Source: Coemansia sp. RSA 922 (taxonomy: Eukaryota > Kickxellomycota > Kickxellomycetes > Kickxellales > Kickxellaceae). Taken from it: DNA of 19,355 nt. A model generated the notes under the pieces. The model did not search any database and had not been told where the DNA came from. It worked only from the letters and a program-made list of their open reading frames with translations. Within the stretch, counting starts at the first letter, position 1. Every line of letters begins with the position of its first letter. The stretch spans positions 1 through 19,355 of the forward strand of contig JANBQS010000382.1 of the NCBI GenBank assembly GCA_027577415.1. Reading direction: 5' to 3'. Shown in pieces: positions 1 through 6,129 of the stretch. The position numbers and the translations under genes were made by a program.

Positions 1-76
1 ACTCGTGGACAAACGAGATTGGCGTTGTCGTCCCTTCGATATCCAAAAGAACTATATCGTAGTTGGAAGCAGCCAT
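1..76 (-). CDS. UTR4: Enolase-phosphatase E1, 5' end only (gene runs off the window)
   Basis: The minus strand from the ATG at 74-76 reads MAASNYDIVLLDIEGTTTPI, then SFVHE, for 25 codons before the window edge. The LLDIEGTTTPISFVH block is the signature N-terminus of enolase-phosphatase E1 (yeast UTR4, animal ENOPH1, bacterial MtnC). This HAD-superfamily enzyme of the methionine salvage pathway enolises and dephosphorylates 2,3-diketo-5-methylthiopentyl-1-phosphate. D12 is the expected HAD motif I nucleophile, in the family's DxEGT form, with E14 replacing the usual second Asp. The rest of the protein is outside the window. The gene is divergent from the LAMTOR5-like gene. The identification rests on 25 residues, but they are very distinctive. 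Confidence 0.9.
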   Translation of the reverse strand, partial: MAASNYDIVLLDIEGTTTPISFVHE

Positions 77-329
77 GCTGTTGATATATAAAAAAATTCC
101 ACCACTTGATTATAAAATATCCAAGCTATCAGCTAAACGAAAAAGTAAAGCAAAATTGAGGAACTTGGGTGATAACGGATTTATCACCCCTCATCCTGAT
201 TGTGTGATTGCAACCAAAAGCGCAAGCATTCACGTCACATTGATTAAGCGATTGAATCGTTTTTTTTTTATTAGGGCTTCTGGGCTTTAGCTATAGTGCC
301 TTTTCATCTTCTGCTATCAACAATAAATA
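77..329. promoter_or_regulatory. Divergent promoter region between UTR4-like and LAMTOR5-like genes
   Basis: This 253-bp AT-rich interval separates two diverging start codons, so it must hold both promoters. A TATATAAAAAAA tract sits just beyond the UTR4-like ATG (about 88-99) and a T tract lies near 260-270. No clear CCAAT or named factor site is visible. The 75-codon open frame at 63-290 overlaps the UTR4-like start and has no family resemblance, so I do not treat it as a gene. Confidence 0.45.
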
Positions 330-626
330 ATGGACGCCGAGATCGCCAAAGCCATTAGCTCCATATACGAAGAGGACGAAGATGTAGTGGGAGTCGTAGT
401 CGTCGACAGCAGCGGGCTGTGTCTGGCGACAGACGGCGGTATCCCCGAATCAGCCGCGGGCGTGATAGCCTCCATTGCCGCTCACGGCGACCACCTGCTG
501 CCAGCCAACCCAACTCAGACAGCCGATGTCAGCCCAGTAGTCCAGATCGAGGCCGAGTCGCTCACGATTACTATTAGAAAGACCCCATTGATTACATTGG
601 GAATCTTCAAGAGCAGACATGTCTAG
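330..626 (+). CDS. LAMTOR5: LAMTOR5/HBXIP-like Ragulator subunit (roadblock fold)
   Basis: This 98-residue intronless protein resembles LAMTOR5 (HBXIP), the small roadblock-fold subunit of the Ragulator/LAMTOR complex that anchors Rag GTPases and TORC1 on the lysosome or vacuole. The family pattern is visible in order: an acidic N-terminal helix, VVGVVVVDSSGLCLATDGG (about residues 19-37), an AGVIASIAAHG helix (about 43-53), then VVQIEAESLTITIRK and a final hydrophobic strand. Human LAMTOR5 has the equivalent VGVLCTDSQGLNLGCRG and AGVISVLAQ blocks, and its core length of 91 aa is similar. The ATG at 330 follows an AT-rich leader and gives the expected N-terminus. The gene is convergent with the zinc transporter, with 70 bp between stop codons. 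Assignment to LAMTOR5 rather than another roadblock protein is likely but not certain. Confidence 0.72.
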   Translation: MDAEIAKAISSIYEEDEDVVGVVVVDSSGLCLATDGGIPESAAGVIASIAAHGDHLLPANPTQTADVSPVVQIEAESLTITIRKTPLITLGIFKSRHV

Positions 627-696
627 CTACACGTATAGCGGATACATATAATTGTACTTCATAAGAGATATTGAATATAAAACCAAATAGTACATA
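627..696. terminator. Short convergent 3' interval shared by LAMTOR5-like and ZIP genes
   Basis: Only 70 bp separate the two stop codons, so the 3' ends of both transcripts must lie here or overlap the opposite gene. The interval is AT-rich (GAATATAAAA near 672, TACATATAATTG near 644) and has no exact AATAAA. Polyadenylation here is inferred from position and composition only. Confidence 0.3.
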
Positions 697-2862
697 CTAC
701 TCTTCGCTGAGGGCAATGATGGCCATGATTCCCAGTCCAACAAACATGGCGCCCAGCTCGACCAGGGCCATAGTGATGCCCTTCCTAGCGTTTTGTTTCT
801 CCGACGGCCGCAAAGAACGCCCCTTGGCAGCATCATTGTCTTCCTCGTCGGGCTGCAATAGATCCGGCATCACCGATACGGTGCCGACATAGATAAAGCC
901 ACCAGCAGTGAACGGAATCACTAGCTTGCTCCACGGCACACCAGCGACAGTCGACGGCAGCAGGCTTAATGCGCCACCAACAAACGCAGGCAATATAGAG
1001 CTGCTCTCTGTGCCAGGGAGCGGGGCAGCAAATACAGGAACTCCGGGCGTAAACAGGCCTCTAAAGTTGAACGAATTGCCCTTTCCAGCCTCCTCGATCA
1101 TAATACCCGCAATGGTACCAGCGATGGCGCCCAGAGCCGTGAAGAACTGCGAGGCCAATGCCGAAGAGCGCGAGAATCCAGACTGCACCAGAATGGCAAA
1201 ATCGCCAAGCTCATGCGGGATCTCATGGAAAAACACCGCGACAAATGTCGAAAGTCCAGCGGCATGGCTGAGATAGAACGACGCCGACATCGCCAGTCCG
1301 TCAGTAAAGTTGTGCGCGGCATCGGCGATTAAATTCAGGTACGCAGACAGCTTGACTGGTCGCTTGCCTTCTTTTTTGTGCTGAGCTGCAATAGCGTCCT
1401 CGATATCCTTCTCATCGTCAGCCTCGTTGTCGTCACCTAGAGCCCTAGCACCGCCCTTGGCAGAGGCGCGGCGCTTGCGAAGCTTTAGTTGCTTGGACTC
1501 CGTCCCGCTAAGCTCGCCCGACCCGCTGCCGCTCAGCTTGTGAGAGTGGTCCGTACTATGACTATGGCTGTGGCCATGCGAGTGACCACCATGCGAATGG
1601 CCGCTACCGAGCAAGCGCATAAACTTGTCGACAACAAAGAACAAGATCAAGCCAACAAAGATGGCGCAGCCATACACAGTATTGCGCACATGCTCGCTGA
1701 CCTGGTTGCTGTGATCGTGGTCGTGATGATGGCCGTGGCCGTGGCCATGCTCGTGCTCTCCGGCAAACATGTGCGGCAAGAGGTGCAAGAAGACGTCGCC
1801 GAGAAGTCCACCCACCGCAAAGCTGACCATTATGCGCAGCGCCTTGTTTGGAATCGATGTCGGAGTAGCAAACAGAACCAAGTTCGGGAACAGCGAGATG
1901 TAGAACGTGGCTAGCAGTGACGCTGCCGCCGGATTACCCTTGGGAAAGACGCCGCCGAGGAGCCGCTCGAGTCCCGATATCTTGCCAGTGCCTTTAGCAA
2001 ACATTTGCTCATGATTGCACGAAGTCTTTCCTCCAGGCAGGCACATCCCAGGCTCCTCATGCTCATCGTGCCGCTTATACAGCTGCTTGGGCGACGCCTT
2101 GCTGCTACTGGCGGCACAGCAACACCCTGCAGGGTGGTCATGGCTGCCGTGTGTAGTATCGTAGTGCTGGTCGCGATGCACGCCGTACTCTTCAAAGTTA
2201 AACAGCATGGCTGGGTTCAGCTCCTTGGACAAGATCGGACAGTTGGCCTTCATTTCGCCCACGCCCATCTGCGCCGTGATCTCATTGCTCTGGTATCTAG
2301 CCTTGACACCCTGGAACAGTGGACAGTTGTTGATAAGGGGCACCTTGTTGTTGCACAGCTGGTCCATAACAAGTGTCGCAGCCTTGGAAGTAGCAGCCGA
2401 ATTGTCGTTCTCGTCGATAGTGTACAGCAGATCGGATATGCGACGGCATTCGTCGGCCATCGACTGGCCAGGCGGAGCAGTGTTTCTAACTACAGGCTGT
2501 GGGCCAGAGTTTGCCTGAGCGTGGAATGGACATACACCGGCTGCCTCAATCTTTGCACTGTGCTCGGCGGCGGCCTTTAGCTGCTCGGGACTGGTAATGG
2601 ACGCGCCGCGGATGATAGGACAGTTGTGCGAATCGAGCTCAGCAAAGGCTTCCTCGGGGGTTATCGAGCCCGAGAGCATTTGGTCCTTGACTACGCGGTC
2701 GAACAGCGGACACCGACCAAAGAGGTCGCTCGAGGCGTCAAGCTTGGCAGCAACTGGACAAGCAGAGCATCCTAGAGCTGGGACTGCGTAAAGTAAACAT
2801 GTCACGAATAGAGCAGATAGCAGCAACAGCACACAGCCGCGTGCTAAACGACCAGCTCGCAT
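697..2862 (-). CDS. LIV-1/ZIP7-type zinc transporter with Cys-Pro-repeat luminal domain
   Basis: A 721-residue single-exon ZIP (SLC39) zinc transporter. Residues 1-31 look like a signal peptide (MRAGRLARG then a Leu-rich core). Residues 32-300 form a Cys-rich N-terminal domain, presumably luminal or extracellular, with six Cys-Pro pairs at C35, C51, C81, C111, C180 and C208. The transporter core spans about 310-720. Its metal-site helices carry HNFTDGLA (517-524) and HEIPHELGDF (546-555), the hallmark of the LIV-1 subfamily. His-rich stretches at about 369-384 and 422-441 are probable zinc-sensing loops. A charged KR/DE-rich linker (about 455-500) precedes helix 4. The core is closest in style to ZIP7/KE4 (yeast YKE4), which releases zinc from the ER or Golgi, but the long Cys domain is not typical of those. 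The ATG at 2860-2862 is the first in frame and begins the signal peptide. Transport function is secure; the membrane it sits in is not. Confidence 0.9.
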   Translation of the reverse strand: MRAGRLARGCVLLLLSALFVTCLLYAVPALGCSACPVAAKLDASSDLFGRCPLFDRVVKDQMLSGSITPEEAFAELDSHNCPIIRGASITSPEQLKAAAEHSAKIEAAGVCPFHAQANSGPQPVVRNTAPPGQSMADECRRISDLLYTIDENDNSAATSKAATLVMDQLCNNKVPLINNCPLFQGVKARYQSNEITAQMGVGEMKANCPILSKELNPAMLFNFEEYGVHRDQHYDTTHGSHDHPAGCCCAASSSKASPKQLYKRHDEHEEPGMCLPGGKTSCNHEQMFAKGTGKISGLERLLGGVFPKGNPAAASLLATFYISLFPNLVLFATPTSIPNKALRIMVSFAVGGLLGDVFLHLLPHMFAGEHEHGHGHGHHHDHDHSNQVSEHVRNTVYGCAIFVGLILFFVVDKFMRLLGSGHSHGGHSHGHSHSHSTDHSHKLSGSGSGELSGTESKQLKLRKRRASAKGGARALGDDNEADDEKDIEDAIAAQHKKEGKRPVKLSAYLNLIADAAHNFTDGLAMSASFYLSHAAGLSTFVAVFFHEIPHELGDFAILVQSGFSRSSALASQFFTALGAIAGTIAGIMIEEAGKGNSFNFRGLFTPGVPVFAAPLPGTESSSILPAFVGGALSLLPSTVAGVPWSKLVIPFTAGGFIYVGTVSVMPDLLQPDEEDNDAAKGRSLRPSEKQNARKGITMALVELGAMFVGLGIMAIIALSEE

Positions 2863-3425
2863 AATATGGCGGTTGACTTTGCGAAAGGTGTGTGAGGCAG
2901 ATATAGACTAGGAGAAATGTGAGAGAAATGCGTGTCTAAGAAATTGAATTAACGGTGATAGCCGAGACAAGGAGGGAAAAGAGAAAAGGGGCATTGCCGA
3001 AAATAGCAAAGTCTATATATATTCCGCTCCAGCCAAACCACCCATGCAGAGTAAATACCATTTGTGAGATAGCAGTTTTCAGATGTGGTTTGCTCTACTG
3101 CTCACACAGGTATCACTGGCGAAAAGTCGTCCCAACAACCTCGCAGAATGGTATTCACACATATATGGAACATTTGCGCAGTGAGACCGCCCGAGTCTCA
3201 CGGCTTACTACCGATGCGACTCAACACTACGCTAAAGGTAGGGGGGACACTAACCACTACAACAATGTCAGTTCCTGGACCACAGGGCCCAGATTTCCCC
3301 TGACTGGACCGTCACACAGCACAGACGATAGAAATAGTGCAGCTAAATGCTGATTTTAATTAATTAAAATGTAGATGACAGAGGAGGGCGTGAGTGCAGG
3401 TAGGTAAAGGAGCTCATGAGCCCGT
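2863..3425. promoter_or_regulatory. ZIP gene promoter region and H2A.Z 3' flank
   Basis: This 563-bp gap lies upstream of the ZIP gene and downstream of H2A.Z, both on the minus strand. A TATATATAT tract at 3014-3022 is about 150 bp upstream of the ZIP ATG and could be its TATA element. AT-rich TTAATTAATTAAAA at about 3354-3368 lies just downstream of H2A.Z and may serve its 3' end. A perfect 7-bp hairpin (GTGAGAC, 7-base loop, GTCTCAC) spans 3181-3201. An open frame at 2955-3353 (+) has no recognisable family or periodicity and I leave it out. No tRNA or snRNA was recognised. Confidence 0.4.
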
Positions 3426-3933
3426 TCAGCTAGTCTTTTTGCTACCCTTCTCGAGCAGCTGCTTATGAATGTGCGGAATCACACCACCGCCAGCAATAGT
3501 CGCCTTGACCAACAGATCCAGTTCGTCGTCGCCGCGAATGGCCAACTGCAAGTGCCTAGGCGAGATTCTTTTCGACTTTAGATCACGCGCAGCGTTGCCC
3601 GACAGCTCGAGGACCTCAGCCACCAGATACTCCAGAACCGCTGCCGTGTACACTGCCGCCTTGGCCCCCACACGCGTTGCGCTCTTCGTGTGCCGCTTCA
3701 GGTACCGGTGCACGCGACCCACGGGGAATTGGAGGCCCGCCTTTGATGACCGCGACTGTATGCGCTTCTGCGCGGCGTCGGCCTTGTATTTACCTCCAGA
3801 TGCGGCTGGTGCTGCTACGCTCTTGGCTGGCTACAAAACGAGAGAAGCACATACGGTATTAGGGCCCATAGCAAAGGCAGAAAAAAAGAGGCATCCCTTG
3901 TAGAAGAGGGAAAGGTCCTGATCGACGTACCAT
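3426..3933 (-). CDS. HTZ1: Histone H2A.Z variant (two exons; exon 1 is only the start codon)
   Basis: The coding sequence joins 3931-3933 (ATG) to 3426-3830, giving 135 residues. Exon 2 contains the complete histone fold: [15 protein letters not shown], the α2 run [20 protein letters not shown], then [18 protein letters not shown]. The [24 protein letters not shown] segment marks it as H2A.Z; canonical H2A has NDEELNKLL and QGGVLPNI there. H2A.Z replaces H2A in promoter-flanking nucleosomes and is exchanged by SWR1-type remodellers. The N-terminal tail is Ala/Lys-rich, as expected for an acetylated tail. The C-tail ends LEKGSKKTS. In-frame TAG sits directly upstream of exon 2 (3831-3833), so an upstream exon is required. 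ATG followed at once by a GTACGT donor fits. Exon 1 is inferred; the fold and variant identity are secure. Confidence 0.9.
3831..3930 (-). other. Spliceosomal intron of H2A.Z, phase 0, directly after the ATG
   Basis: A 100-nt intron on the minus strand. The donor is GTACGT (3925-3930) and the acceptor is TTTTGTAG ending at 3831, with a CCCTAATACC branch-site candidate between them. Removing it joins the ATG (3931-3933) to CCAGCCAAG, so the protein starts MPAKSVAAP. It is the only intron in the conserved genes here for which I see clear signals. Confidence 0.75.
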
Positions 3934-4233
3934 TATATCGCTGAATAAAAAAAATTCGTGATAATTGATCAAAGTTGAAGTGAAGAGGGGAAAGGGGACA
4001 TGCAAAAAAAAAAAAATCCGGCAGGAAGGACATTCCTGCTGGCATCGCGTGGTTTGCTCTGCCTCTGATTGGCTTGATCGTGGAGCGACCACAATTTCGA
4101 TAAAGGCAGTAAATTCCAAAGAGCCAAAAAAAAATAAACAATTAGCTCCCTCCTTATTTCGCTGCCGTCTTCTATTTTCTACCCCCCCTTTCTTGACTCA
4201 AATTTAGCTCACACTATATCAAACAGGCTCGCA
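3934..4233. promoter_or_regulatory. Divergent H2A.Z / centrin promoter with inverted CCAAT and a dyad
   Basis: This 300-bp interval separates two diverging start codons. ATTGG (inverted CCAAT) lies at 4068-4072, roughly midway; CCAAT boxes are common in histone promoters. A perfect 7-bp inverted repeat, GCAGGAA (4021-4027) and TTCCTGC (4033-4039) with a 5-bp spacer, lies 28 bp away. Poly(dA:dT) tracts at about 3946-3954, 4003-4016 and 4126-4136 would tend to exclude nucleosomes. The regulatory role is inferred from position. Confidence 0.5.
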
Positions 4234-4944
4234 ATGAACGGCGATAAATACAACCTGCGCTCGGGGGGATACCAGCGCCCACCTCTTGCCTCTTCAGCCG
4301 CCTCGAATTACACCTCTTACACTAATCACCACCACCCGCCCACGTCCACCGCAGCCACAGCACGAAGCAGGCCTACGCCTCGTATATCCAGAGCTTCTGC
4401 GCCTTTGTCAGCCCGCAGCATGCCTCAGCAACAGCAAATCGCTCAAACTGCAGCTTCCAATTCAGGCGACGGAATTGGAAACATGACATATGAGCAACGC
4501 GAGCAGCTCCGCGAGGTATTTGACGCTATTGATCGCACAGGCCGTGGGTTTATCCCCACCAGCAAGCTTGCCGACATTGTCAAACTCTTGGGCCTAGGCA
4601 AACCGTCTCGAGAGACGCTGGAAGGCTGGATATCAGGCATAGATCCTGCTAACACGGGCAAAATTGACTACAGCCGGCTGGAGCACTTTATCTCGTTGCG
4701 CTATGACGAGGCGGACCAAAAGCAAGAGATCATGAATGCATTCAAGCTGTTCAAGCCTGACACCAAGGACACAGAGAGCGCTCGCATCACACTGGCCGAC
4801 TTGCAACGAATCTCTACGCACTTGGGCGAACATATTCCGGACGATGAGCTTAGAGAGATGATCAATATTGCCGACATTGGCGAGACTGGCGGCGTAGACT
4901 TTGCCGACTTTACGCGAGTCATGCGTAAGACTGGTCTCTTTTAA
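4234..4944 (+). CDS. Centrin-like EF-hand protein with long Ser/Pro-rich N-terminus
   Basis: A 236-residue protein. Residues 1-83 are low-complexity (Ser, Ala, Pro, Thr, Arg and Gln-rich). Residues 84-236 form two EF-hand pairs. The C-terminal half matches centrins: FKLFKPD, ITLADLQRISTHLGEHIPDDEL, REMINIAD, and the last residues FTRVMRKTGLF correspond to the centrin ending RIMKKTSLF/Y. Centrins (yeast Cdc31 and relatives) act at spindle pole bodies or centrioles, in nucleotide-excision repair and in TREX-2. All four calcium loops are degraded: loop 1 (D100-K111) has Lys at position 12, loop 2 (D137-R148) has Arg, loop 3 has extra residues, and loop 4 (D214-D225) has Gly at position 3. The normal centrin core is about 150-170 aa, so the excess is the tail. 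The ATG at 4234 is the first in frame. A calmodulin-like light chain is the alternative. Confidence 0.7.
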   Translation: MNGDKYNLRSGGYQRPPLASSAASNYTSYTNHHHPPTSTAATARSRPTPRISRASAPLSARSMPQQQQIAQTAASNSGDGIGNMTYEQREQLREVFDAIDRTGRGFIPTSKLADIVKLLGLGKPSRETLEGWISGIDPANTGKIDYSRLEHFISLRYDEADQKQEIMNAFKLFKPDTKDTESARITLADLQRISTHLGEHIPDDELREMINIADIGETGGVDFADFTRVMRKTGLF

Positions 4945-5057
4945 GCGCGAGTTCTTCCGAATAATTCGTTTGAAATTCTATTTATGAAAAATGTATCAAC
5001 GCAAAACTGTTTCAAAACTTGGCCTTCTATAGACGAGTTCCAGCTCGTCTGAATGGC
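4945..5057. terminator. Convergent 3' interval, centrin and nucleotidase
   Basis: These 113 bp hold the 3' ends of two converging genes. They are AT-rich (GAATAATTCGTTTGAAATTC, TTTATGAAAAATG) and have no exact AATAAA. The assignment is positional. Confidence 0.3.
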
Positions 5058-5738
5058 TCACATAAACAGCTGCGGAAGCACCTTTGGCAGCTCATGGATG
5101 GTCGTGATATGAAAGTCAGTCGTTGCACTAGTGCTGGGCGGCAGCTTCGAGACCAGTACCGTAGTCCAGCCAATCTCTTTAGCGGTCTTGACATTCGAAA
5201 CGCTGTCGTCTGCAAAGTAGCAAAGCTGCGAATCCTTGACCCCCGACTCTTCCATGACCTTCTCGTAGGCTCGGCGCTCGGGCTTGCACGGGAAATCAGG
5301 CTCTGTGTAGTCACAGTACGTGATACCTTCAAACAGGTCGTCGACTTGCAAGCACTTGAGAACTCGCCTTGCGTGGTCAATACCGGCATTAGTAAAAGCC
5401 CACCGGCGGGTCTTGATAGATAGTATCATTTGGCGTAGCGCAGGGTCAGGTTTGATGACGCTCTCCAGTGGCAAGTCGCCATCGACCTTTTTGTTGAACT
5501 CAGCCACATCTATACCGTGGTGGTTAATAAGGCCACGCACTGTCAGTCCATAGTCCTTGTAGTAGCTGCTGCATGTGTCGACGACGCTGGCCGAGTCCAT
5601 CCCAATTTCCTTTCCAAACGCGTAGATACGTGCCCTTGTCAAGTGGTGGATACCTAGATCGGGCGAGTACAGGCAGTTGTCAATGTCAAAGTAGAATATC
5701 CGCTCGCTAGAAGTATTGTCCAAGTCGCCCATCGTCAT
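5058..5738 (-). CDS. SDT1: HAD-type pyrimidine/nucleotide 5'-nucleotidase (SDT1/PHM8 family)
   Basis: A 226-residue HAD hydrolase, very close in layout to yeast SDT1 and PHM8, which dephosphorylate nucleoside monophosphates (PHM8 also lysophosphatidate). Motif I is FYFDIDNCLYSP, with nucleophile D18 and acid/base D20. The cap domain carries SYYKDYGLTVRGLINHHGID. Motif II is FTNAG (T116), motif III lies in FPCKPERRAYEKVM (K152), and motif IV is YFADDSVSN (D177/D178). The block GITYCDY before motif III is characteristic of the family. The frame stays open upstream to 5906, but I start at 5736-5738 (M-T-M-G-D): the extra 56 residues would include a TATATAT tract (about 5769-5776) that looks like this gene's own TATA, and they match nothing. 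A start two codons later, at 5730-5732, is equally possible. Confidence 0.88.
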   Translation of the reverse strand: MTMGDLDNTSSERIFYFDIDNCLYSPDLGIHHLTRARIYAFGKEIGMDSASVVDTCSSYYKDYGLTVRGLINHHGIDVAEFNKKVDGDLPLESVIKPDPALRQMILSIKTRRWAFTNAGIDHARRVLKCLQVDDLFEGITYCDYTEPDFPCKPERRAYEKVMEESGVKDSQLCYFADDSVSNVKTAKEIGWTTVLVSKLPPSTSATTDFHITTIHELPKVLPQLFM

Positions 5739-6129
5739 TTTCAAAAGTATCACAAACAATAGCCAAGGATATATATGTGGAGTCGACAAAGTTGAGGAGA
5801 GAAAGAAGGAACCGATCGACAAATGAGTCAAGGGTCTGTGCTGCGGCCTGTCCACGTGATCATTGGTGATTTGATTATAGGCACCGTTGATACTTTTAAC
5901 TAGCAACTTTCGCGTTCGCCCTGACGACCAAAGTTTGTTTTCGTTTGTGTGTGATACTTTCGTATACTCTTATTTTTTTGTGTGTAATCCAGGTGCGCAT
6001 ACGTGTCTATTGTCATTCTACTCTGCATTGTTGACACTCTGGGATTTAAGGCAGGGTAGATCACCGAAATTTATAGAACGCGCCCTCCAGTTTGCTGGCC
6101 AATTCACTTCATTTATTTGAATTATTCGA
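5739..6129. promoter_or_regulatory. Divergent promoter, nucleotidase (-) and Nup160 (+)
   Basis: A 391-bp interval between diverging starts. A TATATAT tract at about 5769-5776 lies 30-40 bp upstream of the nucleotidase ATG. A cluster of textbook motifs follows: TGAGTCA (5824-5830, Gcn4/AP-1 type), CACGTG (5853-5858, Pho4/Cbf1 bHLH type) and ATTGG (5862-5866, inverted CCAAT). The cluster is 86-128 bp from the nucleotidase ATG and about 265-305 bp from the nucleoporin ATG, so it more likely serves the nucleotidase. T-rich sequence at about 5965-5980 precedes the Nup160 gene. Confidence 0.5.

Noticed and set aside
1489..2580. Plus-strand open frames opposite the ZIP gene
   Set aside because: They are antisense shadows of the His-rich and Cys-rich coding regions and have no recognisable domain.
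2955..3353. 132-codon open frame in the ZIP/H2A.Z gap
   Set aside because: It overlaps the ZIP promoter, has no family resemblance, a random-looking composition and a second overlapping frame of similar quality.
5739..5906. 56-residue N-terminal extension of the nucleotidase
   Set aside because: It would cover a TATATAT tract and promoter motifs and matches nothing in SDT1/PHM8 proteins, which begin shortly before the motif I strand or have an unrelated tail.
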